From assembly GCA_021774255.1 (NCBI GenBank), contig JAJFJF010000024.1, positions 1-64,000 on the forward strand: a stretch of 64,000 nt of DNA, given 5' to 3'. The translations under genes and the position numbers were made by a program. The DNA comes from Gammaproteobacteria bacterium. Lineage in GTDB: Bacteria; Pseudomonadota; Gammaproteobacteria; JAJFJF01. The first letter of the stretch is position 1. Each line of letters begins with the position of its first letter. This document shows positions 9,008 through 20,595 of the stretch, one piece after another. The notes below the pieces were generated by a model, which had not been told where the DNA came from, ran no database searches, and saw only the letters and a program-made list of their open reading frames with translations.

Positions 9008-9529
9008 TTACTCTATTGATAGCTGTAGCTGCAGATTAAACGTAGACATACTGGCAGCATGATCTTCCAAAATAATATGCTGCACTGTTAAATCTGATAG
9101 TACGGGAGCAGCATCAAAGGATTTAATAAATTGATATACCGCTCTTTCATTTTCTGTTTTGCCAGTTAGATGAAGTTGTTTTCCGTCTAGTTTCATCATG
9201 GTCAAATGCATATTGTTGGGCATAATGACCGATAGCTCTTCTAGCAAAGTCACTAAATTATCTTGCTGTTGATTGATGGATTGGTACTTTGACTGTTCTT
9301 GCTGCTTAGCTGTTATATTGTTTATCTTTTCAGTCAGCATTGCTTCTTGTCTTTGCAAAATTTGATTGGCACCTGTTTCTTCGCTAATTTTTGTCATCAG
9401 CATACTTTTAACTATTAAAATCGATATCAATGATATAACTGCTGTTATAAGGCTTTGATATAAAAACTTCTTTCTTTGCCATTTTCGATATTCTTCTCGC
9501 CAAGGTAGTAAATTTATTTTTGTTACCAT
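9008..9529 (-). CDS. pilN: Type IV pilus inner membrane protein PilN
   Basis: Begins with the diagnostic PilN motif INLLPWREEYR, which in the family docks into PilM, followed by one membrane helix (about 27-47), a coiled coil (about 50-95) and a periplasmic ferredoxin-like domain. Length 173 is typical. The ATG at 9529 is clear although no ribosome binding site is seen. The gene is separated from the shortened pilM by 283 non-coding bases instead of the usual overlap. Confidence 0.92.
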   Translation of the reverse strand: MVTKINLLPWREEYRKWQRKKFLYQSLITAVISLISILIVKSMLMTKISEETGANQILQRQEAMLTEKINNITAKQQEQSKYQSINQQQDNLVTLLEELSVIMPNNMHLTMMKLDGKQLHLTGKTENERAVYQFIKSFDAAPVLSDLTVQHIILEDHAASMSTFNLQLQLSIE

Positions 9530-9610
9530 GATTTTGTTTTTGTTGCTAAGGTGGTTTTTCGGGCTGTTAACGTGCTACGAGCAGCTTGCCGTTCAAGGCT
9601 GGAGTTGCCC

Positions 9611-9631
9611 GGCGCGCGCAAAGCGCGCGCC
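9611..9631. repeat. GC hairpin GGCGCGCGC/GCGCGCGCC
   Basis: A perfect 9-bp inverted repeat with an AAA loop and no T tract. It is very GC-rich in an AT-rich gap, unlike a terminator. Probably a mobile palindromic repeat. Confidence 0.6.
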
Positions 9632-9654
9632 CTCAAAACACTGAACCACTAAAA

Positions 9655-9678
9655 CACTCAGACACTCAGACACTCAGA
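9655..9678. repeat. Tandem 8-mer CACTCAGA x3
   Basis: Three exact head-to-tail copies of CACTCAGA, preceded by the partial match CCACTAAAA. A small microsatellite-like array between pilM and pilN. Confidence 0.7.
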
Positions 9679-9812
9679 CATTTTTAAAACCATACCGCCT
9701 TAACTAACTGATTTTAAAATATAAATTATTCAAGTCTCTTTTTTAAAAAGTTAACTATTCCCAACGGATTGATTACTCCTAATAATGGTTACGCCTGGCC
9801 AACTACTGAATA

Positions 9813-10265
9813 TCAACCCAAAATTATCTCCTGTGACTCAATATTAATAGCTATTAGCTTTAAGTTTGCTTGCCTTGCTATTTCTAGTCGCTGATTGATA
9901 AATATTTTAGGGCATGCCACTGCTAGTACTTTTTGTTCTTCGGGAAGACGGATAAAATCGAGCGCTATTTCATCTTTAATCTCAGGAAAATAACGATCAC
10001 GGTTGACAATAATCTCTGCCTCAATGTCTTCGTCGTCAAGATAGGCAAGTGGCACTTCTTTAGAGATTGTCGCTTTATTTGGTAAAGCCATGGTCACATG
10101 CTTGGCTTTCAGATTTTCTTTTTTTAAAAGCGCGCTCACTGTTTGAATATCATGAATATTAACTCCGTCAGTTATATTTTCAGATAAAGGTATTACTTTA
10201 TTAGACGGCATTATTTTTATTTCAGTCTCAGAAAAACTGATATTCATTATTTTTTTCTTAAACAT
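9813..10265 (-). pseudogene. pilM: Truncated PilM (N-terminal half only)
   Basis: PilM is an actin/FtsA-like cytoplasmic ATPase of about 350 residues that binds the PilN tail. Only about 150 residues remain: MFKKK at the N-terminus, the KKENLKAKHVTMALP strand-loop, the 1C-like segment PEIKDEIALDFIRLPEEQKVLAVACPK, then LKLIAINIES where the family reads PxVVDVEA, and a stop. Subdomains 2A/2B are missing, as is the usual phosphate-loop start GIDIS. The start at 10265 overlaps the vgrG-like gene by eight bases. Loss of the second half argues for a pseudogene, but the remaining frame is intact, so a reduced protein cannot be excluded. Confidence 0.75.
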
Positions 10266-13200
10266 AGGGCCGATAGTTTCCAAAATAAAATGGACGGGTG
10301 GTGAATGTGGGATGATTGTAGATGTTATCTATCATTTCTTTTGAAGGGGTTTTCAAATCAGCGTGATTAATGTGTAAATCACTTTGATCGATCGCAGCGA
10401 GTTTACCTGACTTTTCGAGTTTTATGATACGGGGATCGGTTTTATCGTAACCGCTGTAGCCTAACGCGGGAAGCGGCGGCTCAGTGTTTTCAGCAGTGAG
10501 TAGCGTTAAAATAATGGAGGCTATCTCATGGTATGGTGCATTAAAATGGGATTTAGCATATTTGATGGGTGATTTTTCAAATATAGCAAGTTGTTCTGTG
10601 ATGTGATCGGTGTCTTTAGCGCGGCAGACGATGTAGAGAACACTGGCTAAGGATAATGTGAGTAGGCCATGATGTTTCACAAACCATTTAGTCTGTTTAT
10701 TCAGGGTGTTGGCGAATCGGTGTTTTTGCCAATCCTGAGGGTGCGCCTTTATAAACGTTCGATAAAACGCATGTCGCCCGCTTGGATTATCCACAAAATA
10801 AGATATTGGCTTGCCAATAAAATGTGCGAACTGATAAACGCTTTGATAACGCTTAATAATTTTTACAAATTTAAAGAGAGAAAAGACGGTGTCCATGATT
10901 TTGATAATTGGCGTAAGGTGCGTGTCTTTTTCTTTTATGTTTGAGGGACCAAGTATGCTATCAAAACGACTGTGTAGCACTGTGATATATTGTGCAGCGT
11001 CAGGGGCTTGTATGAAGGCATCGCAGGGTACCGCCGCGTTCCAGAGTAAAACATGGTGAAGCTGCTGTGATGACAACTGCATGGCGTGAAGCGCCACTTT
11101 ACATCCTAAACTATGGGCCACTACATTAACGGCAATACCCGCACTGTGTAGCTGGTTGATGATGCTGATGAGCCTTGGGGCCATTTCCTCAGCGACCTCT
11201 TCTGCTGCCATATAATCTAATGGGTTGCGGGGATCACCTGGCCAGAAAAAGTGAATAAGCCGTGTATAGTCTTGCCATTGCCCGGGGCGCCACCCTGCCG
11301 CTTGATTAAAATTATGCTCCATGTGCACCGCCCAGTTGTGCGCGCCTTCTCCATTATCATGGCGACGTGTTGCCGTGGCAGGGTTTGCTTGAAAAGGCAC
11401 CTCAATGTGTTCTGGGGCACGGTACACGGTGGTACGACGCAACACATTTCCCCCACGCTCATAAAGCCCATAGTGGCCAACCGGCACGTTATAGCCATGC
11501 ACAAAAATAGTCGCGTTATTGCCGTTTCTTTTGAAATAATCAAGTTGATCTTCTGTGAGAGCAGGCTTATTTTCCTGATGGCAATTTAGAATAAGGGGAG
11601 GATATAAACAGGTCACGTCCAATTTATGTTTTGTCTTGTTTAAGGGCAGGCGTTGAGTAGGATATCGCTGGGTCACATCAATCATCTCCCGCCCTTCTAG
11701 CACCCACTTTTCATCTGCTAAATCCGTTAAAATGGCTTCACCGCTTTCATCCAGCAAGCCCTCTCGTTTACTGTGATTTTCACTTCGTAAAAAATAGGGG
11801 CCGCGGCAGACCGGACTGCGATCGGTGTACTGTAGCTTTAATAGGCGATCGCCTTCTTCTATGATCTTGTCGATTTGTTTGATTGCTAAAGGGAGCGGTT
11901 GCGTGCTTGCTTGTGAGGCCGCCGGCATGTGGTTGCGCCATATTACTGTGCCGGCAATATGAAGTGCCTGTTGTGCTGCCAGCTCAATGGTCTTACTCTG
12001 CAAGATGACCTTACCTTCCGGCAAGAGACGCATTAAACTGTTGCCGCAGCGTAATTGCACGTCGCCTTCCCCGGCAAGATTGAGTGTGATATTTTGCTTT
12101 ACGTTAATGTGAATGGATTTGCTACCTGCCTGCAAGGTGAATCGACCCACGTCAAGATGCACCCCCATGTGTGCGGCAACAGAAAGTGTCACCTGCTCTC
12201 CTGCGTGTATTTGCATCGCGGCGCCGGCTTCAAGACGCATCTTTTCATCACTGTGATACGCTTGTGTTTGATGTGTTTGATAGTGAATTGCCTCTGCACG
12301 CAGGCGATATGTCTGTTTGATCGCCTGCTGCACACTCTGCGCGTTATTCACAATATGATTACCTGCCTTCAGCTGAATATCTTTTTGCGCAACCCAATTT
12401 TGTGTTTGCGCTGCGCAGCGCAGCAAGGGGCCTGACCATTGGATCTGGCTGTTTGCTTCTGCTGTTTGTAGGAGGATGTGCGGGCTGCTTTCCGTATCCT
12501 CCAAGAAGCAGGCCTGACCCCCGTGGCTGACGAGTTGATGCCTTGTTGTTTGATTGGCTGAGCTGGGGTATTTGCCATTGGCGGCAGTGCCTAAGATAAC
12601 CGCTTGCCGCGGGTCATCTTCCAGACACGCTAGCCATACTTCCGCTCCCCCTGGCAATGGCCAAGCCCAACCTTGCGCTTGCCCACTGTTTGACGCACCC
12701 GCACAAGCCGTCACGCTATTCAGCGGCACTGAAACACCTTCCGTGCCCTGTTGATAGACGCGCTGACGCCCTTGGTCGTCAATATCCATTTGATCTTGTT
12801 CGCCTGCCACCGTCGCCAATAATAGCGACGGCGGTTGTGTGAGTGCAGGTTTCGCACATGGCACATGCCGTGTTGTGATCGCACTTAATGGGATGGCACT
12901 GAATTGATTGGATAAACAATACTGCCCCGCCTCCCGCTGGATATGCGTGATGACGTGCGTCAAATAGTAATCACCTGTTTCACATTCACTATGTTCCTCA
13001 CAGTCAATCACCGCGCAATACCCGGGGGCCAGCAAGGCATAATTTGATTTACCCTGCATGACCGGCAGCGCATCTTTTTGATGATATTGTGCCAGCGCGT
13101 GAATGTATGGCGCTTGCTGAAAACCTTGTGCCGTTTGATAATAAAATGTTTTATTTAAATAGGGGCTACTGTGTAGCGTGCTGCTGAAATAAATATATTC

Positions 13201-13713
13201 CAGCCCCGCTTTGCTACTTATCCAGTAGTGCAGTTGACCGGCATAAAGCAAACGCCGCAAAAACCCACCCTCACTCTCGTGGGGGATCTGCGCATGATAA
13301 GGGACTTCCTTCTCCCGCGCTAAACACCGAAATTGAATTTGCTGCGGTGCATAATCATACTGCTGTAGCAATGTAGTGATCACATTTTCAAGCGTTTGCG
13401 GGGAGGTGCGCTGACAACGTTCATGGCGATCTAAACGATGCAAATAGCTCGTGAAGGTGATCGCCATCTCTGGCGCCGCGCTGAAGTCTTCCATAACATG
13501 CGCCGCAACAACCTCCCCGACGATCTCCCGACGTGACGGCCCATCTCCAAACGCAAGCCACACAGGGGCGGCTAGACAGTGTCTACTTTCCTGCTCTCTG
13601 GGAACAATCAGCACCGCCCGCCCCACCGTCGGGCTATCAATCGCTTCCGCGAGATATAAGGTTTTCAGCGATACAACTTGATTTCTCAGTGTCATCTGCA
13701 CGGTATTTTGCAT
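10258..13713 (-). CDS. VgrG-like spike protein with C-terminal alpha/beta hydrolase
   Basis: A 1151-residue protein. The N-terminal ~300 residues match the phage gpD/VgrG base (ERCQRTSPQTLENVITTLL, then ESEGGFLRRLLYAGQLHYWI, then YLTHVITHIQREAGQYCLSN). An OB fold follows at about 300-375 (MDIDDQGRQRVYQQ ... AVILGTAANGKYPS), then a gp5-like beta-helical stalk (about 400-600). From about 730 there is an alpha/beta hydrolase of the DUF900 type: IFVHGYNVP and a nucleophile elbow AHSLGC near 865. This is the arrangement of specialised type VI spikes carrying a lipase/esterase effector. No other type VI genes are in the window. It sits between mrcA and pilM, normally adjacent divergent neighbours, and its stop overlaps the pilM start. 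Confidence 0.85.
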   Translation of the reverse strand: MQNTVQMTLRNQVVSLKTLYLAEAIDSPTVGRAVLIVPREQESRHCLAAPVWLAFGDGPSRREIVGEVVAAHVMEDFSAAPEMAITFTSYLHRLDRHERCQRTSPQTLENVITTLLQQYDYAPQQIQFRCLAREKEVPYHAQIPHESEGGFLRRLLYAGQLHYWISSKAGLEYIYFSSTLHSSPYLNKTFYYQTAQGFQQAPYIHALAQYHQKDALPVMQGKSNYALLAPGYCAVIDCEEHSECETGDYYLTHVITHIQREAGQYCLSNQFSAIPLSAITTRHVPCAKPALTQPPSLLLATVAGEQDQMDIDDQGRQRVYQQGTEGVSVPLNSVTACAGASNSGQAQGWAWPLPGGAEVWLACLEDDPRQAVILGTAANGKYPSSANQTTRHQLVSHGGQACFLEDTESSPHILLQTAEANSQIQWSGPLLRCAAQTQNWVAQKDIQLKAGNHIVNNAQSVQQAIKQTYRLRAEAIHYQTHQTQAYHSDEKMRLEAGAAMQIHAGEQVTLSVAAHMGVHLDVGRFTLQAGSKSIHINVKQNITLNLAGEGDVQLRCGNSLMRLLPEGKVILQSKTIELAAQQALHIAGTVIWRNHMPAASQASTQPLPLAIKQIDKIIEEGDRLLKLQYTDRSPVCRGPYFLRSENHSKREGLLDESGEAILTDLADEKWVLEGREMIDVTQRYPTQRLPLNKTKHKLDVTCLYPPLILNCHQENKPALTEDQLDYFKRNGNNATIFVHGYNVPVGHYGLYERGGNVLRRTTVYRAPEHIEVPFQANPATATRRHDNGEGAHNWAVHMEHNFNQAAGWRPGQWQDYTRLIHFFWPGDPRNPLDYMAAEEVAEEMAPRLISIINQLHSAGIAVNVVAHSLGCKVALHAMQLSSQQLHHVLLWNAAVPCDAFIQAPDAAQYITVLHSRFDSILGPSNIKEKDTHLTPIIKIMDTVFSLFKFVKIIKRYQSVYQFAHFIGKPISYFVDNPSGRHAFYRTFIKAHPQDWQKHRFANTLNKQTKWFVKHHGLLTLSLASVLYIVCRAKDTDHITEQLAIFEKSPIKYAKSHFNAPYHEIASIILTLLTAENTEPPLPALGYSGYDKTDPRIIKLEKSGKLAAIDQSDLHINHADLKTPSKEMIDNIYNHPTFTTRPFYFGNYRPYV

Positions 13714-13948
13714 GATGCAATCGGGCCTTTTAATCTCAAATTGAAGTTATATCTAATTTTATGCTACTCTACCACCACCTCGTCAATGGGACATTTAACT
13801 GTTTAAGTGTGCGTAAATACTTACTTTATTGTATTTGATTCGAAACGATTGCCTGATATCACATCGAAATATTCGCTATACTATAAAGAGCAGCTTTTTA
13901 GCTGTATCATTCTGAATTATTGTTATAAAAATCGAGTCATTACATACT
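13714..13948. other. Divergent intergenic region vgrG-like/mrcA
   Basis: AT-rich 235-bp region between divergent genes; it must hold both promoters. A candidate sigma70-like TATACT before mrcA is at 13877-13882. No gene or strong repeat is seen. Confidence 0.4.
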
Positions 13949-16531
13949 ATGATGCGCTGGCTACGTCGTCTGTTTAAATTAGGGATACTGTTTGTCGTAC
14001 TGGGCTTGCTCGGTGTTGGCGTTGTATACCTTTACTTCTCACCCAGTCTGCCGGACGCGCACACCTTGCGTAATATCACCTACCAAGTCCCTTTGCGGGT
14101 AATGTCGCAAGATGAGAAACTCATTGCCGAGTTTGGTGAAATGCACCGCACACCGCTGCCACTTGAAGCAGTTCCGCAGCCGTTTATTGACGCCATTCTC
14201 GCCACCGAAGACCATCGTTTTTACCAACATAATGGTGTTGATTTCCTGGGGTTACTGCGCGCCGCCGTGAACTTGGTTCAAAGCGGTAACAAAGAACAAG
14301 GCGGCAGCACGATCACCATGCAGGTGGCTCGTAATTTCTTCCTGACACGCCAAAAAACCTACACCCGTAAGCTCAACGAAATTATTCTCGCTTTTAAAAT
14401 TGAGGGCCAGCTGAGCAAAGACGAAATCCTCAATCTTTACGTCAATAAAATTTATCTGGGGCATCGCGCTTACGGTATTGCCGCCGCCGCGCAAGTCTAT
14501 TACGGCGCGCCCGTCAATGAATTGACCCTGGCACAATTTGCGACGATCGCCGGCCTCCCCAAGGCCCCTTCTGCACTGAACCCTATTAGCCATCCCACGC
14601 GCGCGCGCGATCGCCGCCAACATGTATTAAACCGTATGTACCGGCTCGGTTATATTGATGAGGAACAATATAATATCGCAAGCGATGCGCCGATCACGGC
14701 GCACTACCACAGCCCTTCTTCCGAGTTAGAAGCCTCTTATGTGGCGGAAATGGTCAGACAAGATCTCTTTGAACAATTTGGTCAGTCAATCTATACCGAC
14801 GGCCTGACCGTTTACACCACGTTAGATAGCCAGCAGCAAGCCGCGGCTAACCTTGCGCTGCGCCATGCGGTCATGGCTTATGAAGAACGTCATGGTTACC
14901 GTGGTCCTGAGGGGCATATTGAATTACCTGCGCTGATTGACGAAGTTGAAGAGCTTGATGAAACAGCAGAAAGCGAAGGCCGGGCAATCATTGATGACGC
15001 GCATGACGTTGATATCGAAGTGGAAGCCCTAAAAACACATGTTTTGCTTGAAAACCAAGCAGGCCCTCCCTTCCCTGAAGAGGAAGTGACTGAACATGCA
15101 GACGAACCCGAAAAAGAAGCTTACGCTGAAGCATTACGCACATTGGGCGCAGAGTATCGCAGCATAGGCGGCTTACGCCCCGCGTTAGTGACACACGTTC
15201 ACGAAAAAAGCATTGAAGCACAATTTGCTGACGAGATTGCTTTTACGATTGATTGGGACGATCTGGCTTGGGCAAAAAAACAACTTGGCCACTTACGCTT
15301 TGGCTATCTCCCTAAAGAAGCCAGTGATATCGTGTCTCGCGGTGATGTGATCCGTGTCTATCGCATTGACGCCTCGCGCTGGCGCTTAGCACAATTACCC
15401 GAAGCAGAAGGCGCTTTTGTTGCCATGCAGCCTCAAACGGGCGCGATCACAGCCTTAGTAGGTGGCTTCTCTTACAATCACAGTAAATTTAATCGCGTGA
15501 CGCAAGCGCAGCGGCAGGCAGGTTCTGCGTTTAAACCGTTTATTTATTCTGCCGCACTGGAAAATGGCCTGACGCCTGCGACTATCATCAATGATGCGCC
15601 CGTTGTCTACGACGACCCCACACTCACCGATCAATGGCGCCCAAGAAATGATAACCGTAATTTTATGGGACCCACGCGTTTACGTGAAGGCTTAATGCGT
15701 TCTCGCAACTTAGTGACCATTCGCGTATTGCGCTCGATCGGGATCGCGAATGCGATTAATCACATCAGTCAATTTGGTTTTGACGAAGATAAAATACCGC
15801 ACGGCTTATCAATAGCATTAGGCAGTGCTGAAATCACACCCCTGCAATCGGTCACGGGGTTCAGCGTGTTTGCCAATGGAGGCTATCGCGTTTTACCTTA
15901 TTATATTGCGCGTATTGAAGACTCAAAAGGCAAGGTGCTCTTTACCGCCGATCCCCTGCAGGTTTGCGACGCCAGGCACACACCTGATGCTGAACAAGCA
16001 GATGACGCAGTCTGCCGCCCCGCTCCGCAAGTGATCAGCTCACAAAATGCTTATCTCATGAACAGCATGCTACGCGATGTGATCAAACACGGTACGGGTC
16101 GACGCGCCTTGGTCTTAAACCGTGATGATTTAGCGGGTAAAACAGGTACCACCAGTAATTTTCATGATGCCTGGTTCTCAGGTTTTAACGTCGATCTTGC
16201 TGCCGCCACCTGGGTGGGCTTTGATGAACCTCGCTCACTCGGTGAATACGGTAGCCAGGCTGCTTTGCCCATGTGGATTGAATTTATGCGCACCGCATTA
16301 ACCAATCAGCCGGAAAAAACACTGCCGCGCCCTTCAGGCTTAGTCACAGTACGCATTGATCCCGAAACCGGCCTGCTAGCAGCGCCAGGGCAAAGTGATG
16401 CGATATTTGAAACCTTTTTTGAAGGCAATGCGCCTAGAGAAATGGCACAAAGCAGGAGCAATAACATGAGCAGTGACGCCTTGTCAGCTACCCATGTGAA
16501 TGACGAAGCGCCTGTGGCCGATTTGTTTTAA
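13949..16531 (+). CDS. mrcA: Penicillin-binding protein 1A (bifunctional transglycosylase/transpeptidase)
   Basis: Polymerises and cross-links peptidoglycan at the inner membrane. One N-terminal membrane helix (about 10-32), a GT51 domain with the catalytic Glu in ATEDHRFYQHNGVD and GGSTITMQVARN, an OB-like insert (about 315-480) typical of PBP1A and rich in Glu, then the transpeptidase domain with SxxK in GSAFKPFIYSAAL, RSRNL, and KTG in LAGKTGTTSNFHD. Length 860 is usual for the family. Divergent from the pil operon as in other gammaproteobacteria, except that a vgrG-like gene intervenes. Confidence 0.96.
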   Translation: MMRWLRRLFKLGILFVVLGLLGVGVVYLYFSPSLPDAHTLRNITYQVPLRVMSQDEKLIAEFGEMHRTPLPLEAVPQPFIDAILATEDHRFYQHNGVDFLGLLRAAVNLVQSGNKEQGGSTITMQVARNFFLTRQKTYTRKLNEIILAFKIEGQLSKDEILNLYVNKIYLGHRAYGIAAAAQVYYGAPVNELTLAQFATIAGLPKAPSALNPISHPTRARDRRQHVLNRMYRLGYIDEEQYNIASDAPITAHYHSPSSELEASYVAEMVRQDLFEQFGQSIYTDGLTVYTTLDSQQQAAANLALRHAVMAYEERHGYRGPEGHIELPALIDEVEELDETAESEGRAIIDDAHDVDIEVEALKTHVLLENQAGPPFPEEEVTEHADEPEKEAYAEALRTLGAEYRSIGGLRPALVTHVHEKSIEAQFADEIAFTIDWDDLAWAKKQLGHLRFGYLPKEASDIVSRGDVIRVYRIDASRWRLAQLPEAEGAFVAMQPQTGAITALVGGFSYNHSKFNRVTQAQRQAGSAFKPFIYSAALENGLTPATIINDAPVVYDDPTLTDQWRPRNDNRNFMGPTRLREGLMRSRNLVTIRVLRSIGIANAINHISQFGFDEDKIPHGLSIALGSAEITPLQSVTGFSVFANGGYRVLPYYIARIEDSKGKVLFTADPLQVCDARHTPDAEQADDAVCRPAPQVISSQNAYLMNSMLRDVIKHGTGRRALVLNRDDLAGKTGTTSNFHDAWFSGFNVDLAAATWVGFDEPRSLGEYGSQAALPMWIEFMRTALTNQPEKTLPRPSGLVTVRIDPETGLLAAPGQSDAIFETFFEGNAPREMAQSRSNNMSSDALSATHVNDEAPVADLF

Positions 16532-16550
16532 ATAAACCTATCAGCAAAAA

Positions 16551-16590
16551 CCTCCCCCCTTTAAGGGGAGGGGGAAAACATTTTTTTTAA
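16551..16590. terminator. Bidirectional terminator mrcA/outer membrane protein gene
   Basis: Hairpin CCTCCCC (16551-16557) / GGGGAGG (16565-16571), followed by AAAACA and an eight-base T run. It lies between convergent genes. The C/G-run arms resemble the repeat family at 31962-31988. Confidence 0.75.
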
Positions 16591-16612
16591 AAAGAGAAGA
16601 ACGGGATGTGCT

Positions 16613-17236
16613 TTAAAACATATAAAGCATGCCAAACGACAAGAAGTCGGTATCGTAGGCATCGTCAAATAAACGTTCCCACTCTAAACGGCTGAAAAAT
16701 GTGCCGGGCACATATTTACTTAAAAATGTGACTTCACGCTGCCAACCAAAGCCGTATACCCAACCAAACTCGCCCCCGTTCACATCTCGTCCTTTGATGT
16801 TATCTGACTGGTCACGATAGACATACGTCGCGCCTACTTTTACCTGCACCGCACCCAAGGAGATATTTCCTGCTATTACAATCGGAGGCGAGGTCACCAG
16901 TGCGTTCAGCGTGGCACCGTTTGATACGATATCGCCGTCCTCAAACTCCACTTCGCCTAAATAGAGATACCGTGCCTCCACCGAAAATATTGGGGTGAAG
17001 TGGTAGCCGATTAAGGCACGAAAACCACCGCCGGTGTCATCGATATTATTTTCCTCTGGGAAATCTGATTGCTCAACATCATTCCATGTCCAACCCGCGC
17101 CGGCACCCACATACCAGCCTTCTAAAAACCGTTTTTTGTTTTCACTGACTTCTTCTGCGCTGCCTTGACTGGCAAAGCATAGCGACAATAGCGCCAAGCA
17201 AATCGTACGGTGCCATTTATGTGTTTCATGTTTCAT
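16613..17236 (-). CDS. Small outer membrane beta-barrel protein
   Basis: A 207-residue exported protein. The ATG at 17236 has a GGGGG Shine-Dalgarno-like run and starts a signal peptide (TICLALLSLCFASQGSA). The mature part has alternating beta-strands, for example WYVGAGAGWTW, GGGFRALIGYHF, FSVEARYLYLGEVEF, and ends in FLSFGMLYMF with a C-terminal Phe, as expected for an OmpA/OmpW-like eight-stranded barrel inserted by the BAM complex. Specific function is not recognisable. It is downstream of mdh but separated by about 30 bases. Confidence 0.75.
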   Translation of the reverse strand: MKHETHKWHRTICLALLSLCFASQGSAEEVSENKKRFLEGWYVGAGAGWTWNDVEQSDFPEENNIDDTGGGFRALIGYHFTPIFSVEARYLYLGEVEFEDGDIVSNGATLNALVTSPPIVIAGNISLGAVQVKVGATYVYRDQSDNIKGRDVNGGEFGWVYGFGWQREVTFLSKYVPGTFFSRLEWERLFDDAYDTDFLSFGMLYMF

Positions 17237-17267
17237 GTTAACCCCCAGCAGTGGTAAATAAAATTGA

Positions 17268-19521
<2,254 letters not shown>

Positions 19522-19650
19522 AATAAGATCTGCAAAATAGGCGCCTAACAATAAGCACTTAAAACAAGGGCCCAAGCGTCTTGGCGCCCATGGAAAATGC
19601 TTGCCATCTTAGCAGATCTCAAGCGAGAAAGGGATGATATCATGGGCGCA

Positions 19651-19681
19651 AAACTTACCTCCCAATGTTACACCATTAATA
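19651..19681 (+). promoter_or_regulatory. GTTAC-class promoter motif, site 1
   Basis: AAACTTAC, eight bases, then GTTACACCATTAATA. Same layout as six other sites in the window (33596, 35960, 36320, 37052, 52603, 62959). It is 106 bases from the GTTAC to the start of the orphan membrane protein gene at 19773. Confidence 0.6.
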
Positions 19682-19772
19682 ACGAGCAACTGACAACGTG
19701 ATACGCTACTTAATCCGTTAAAATCAACCACCTCACTTTTTAGTTCTTGGACTTATCTCTTATACAACAGCA

Positions 19773-20411
19773 ATGGGGGATGATGATGATTTCAATCTTG
19801 GGGACGATGCGTTGGCAATGCTTGGTTATGATGGCGATGACCCTGCATCAGGAAAAACCGGCGACGGCGCGCTCCTAACTGGGGATGCCAGTGCCGGGGG
19901 CGGGGGCGCCGACTCACCCGGTTGGCTTCGCGGGAAAATCTCCAACCCCTTCAGCGGCTTGACATCCACTGCCAATTGGCGTGCGACCAGCCCTGGCACC
20001 TGGGGAAACTATTTCCTTGCAGGCTTGTGCTTTGCCGCACTCGCGAGCGGTGTGGGCGCCTTCTACCAATTTGTTGAAGAAGAAAGATACGGAAATGGCG
20101 ATCTTGAGTTGAGCGCCGTCGGTGGTGTGGTAGCCATTGCCTGCATGTTGGGGGTTTCCTTAGCACAGCACAAGCGATCCGAACACGATTCGCAGCCAAG
20201 CATCAAGCCTTATGACCTAGATGCCTACTGGCTCGCCCTCATTACTCTTCTTGCCAGCGCCGCCCTCACTGTAACCTTTGCGTTTACATATTATGAGGAG
20301 ATACACAATACCCAGAGCGCGACAGCCAGCTTTGCAGGCTTGTTTGCCCCCTTTGCGATACTCGGCGCGCTGAGCACAGGTTTCAGAATTCTCTTCCTAC
20401 CTTCCAACTAG
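19773..20411 (+). CDS. Orphan membrane protein with acidic N-terminus
   Basis: I do not recognise this 212-residue protein. The first 70 residues are acidic and Gly/Asp-rich (starting MGDDDDFNLGDDALAMLGYDG), followed by four predicted membrane helices: about 86-103, 115-132, 150-172 and 185-205. No signal peptide or catalytic motif is seen. It stands alone between malic enzyme (divergent) and a glycosyltransferase gene, and it carries the GTTAC-class motif shared with other orphan membrane/secreted proteins here. A role at the host or surface interface is speculation. Confidence 0.7.
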   Translation: MGDDDDFNLGDDALAMLGYDGDDPASGKTGDGALLTGDASAGGGGADSPGWLRGKISNPFSGLTSTANWRATSPGTWGNYFLAGLCFAALASGVGAFYQFVEEERYGNGDLELSAVGGVVAIACMLGVSLAQHKRSEHDSQPSIKPYDLDAYWLALITLLASAALTVTFAFTYYEEIHNTQSATASFAGLFAPFAILGALSTGFRILFLPSN

Positions 20412-20595
20412 CGCTCCAAAGCATGCTTTTTCAGGCAAAGAAGACAGTTAAGTAGCAGGAAAAAGCCATCGGGTTTAAAAAAAACAACATATATAATCTA
20501 GCTAAATAACTTTATTTGTATTAAATCACCTCACGACCGCCCTCTCTAAGCGAGTTTGCTTTGCAGGCACCTCACTAAGCGTGTAAAATAGGTGG

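Larger units (their letters stand above)
9530..9812. other. Non-coding stretch replacing the 3' half of pilM
   Basis: This 283-bp gap sits where the C-terminal half of pilM should be. It holds a perfect hairpin GGCGCGCGC-AAA-GCGCGCGCC (9611-9631) and three tandem copies of the 8-mer CACTCAGA (9655-9678). No reading frame resembling PilM is seen in it. It may be the scar of a deletion or repeat insertion. Confidence 0.6.

Noticed and set aside
11217-11589. Frames of about 110 codons on both strands within the vgrG-like gene
   Set aside because: They lie inside the hydrolase domain region, whose own frame has clear VHGYNVP and AHSLG motifs.
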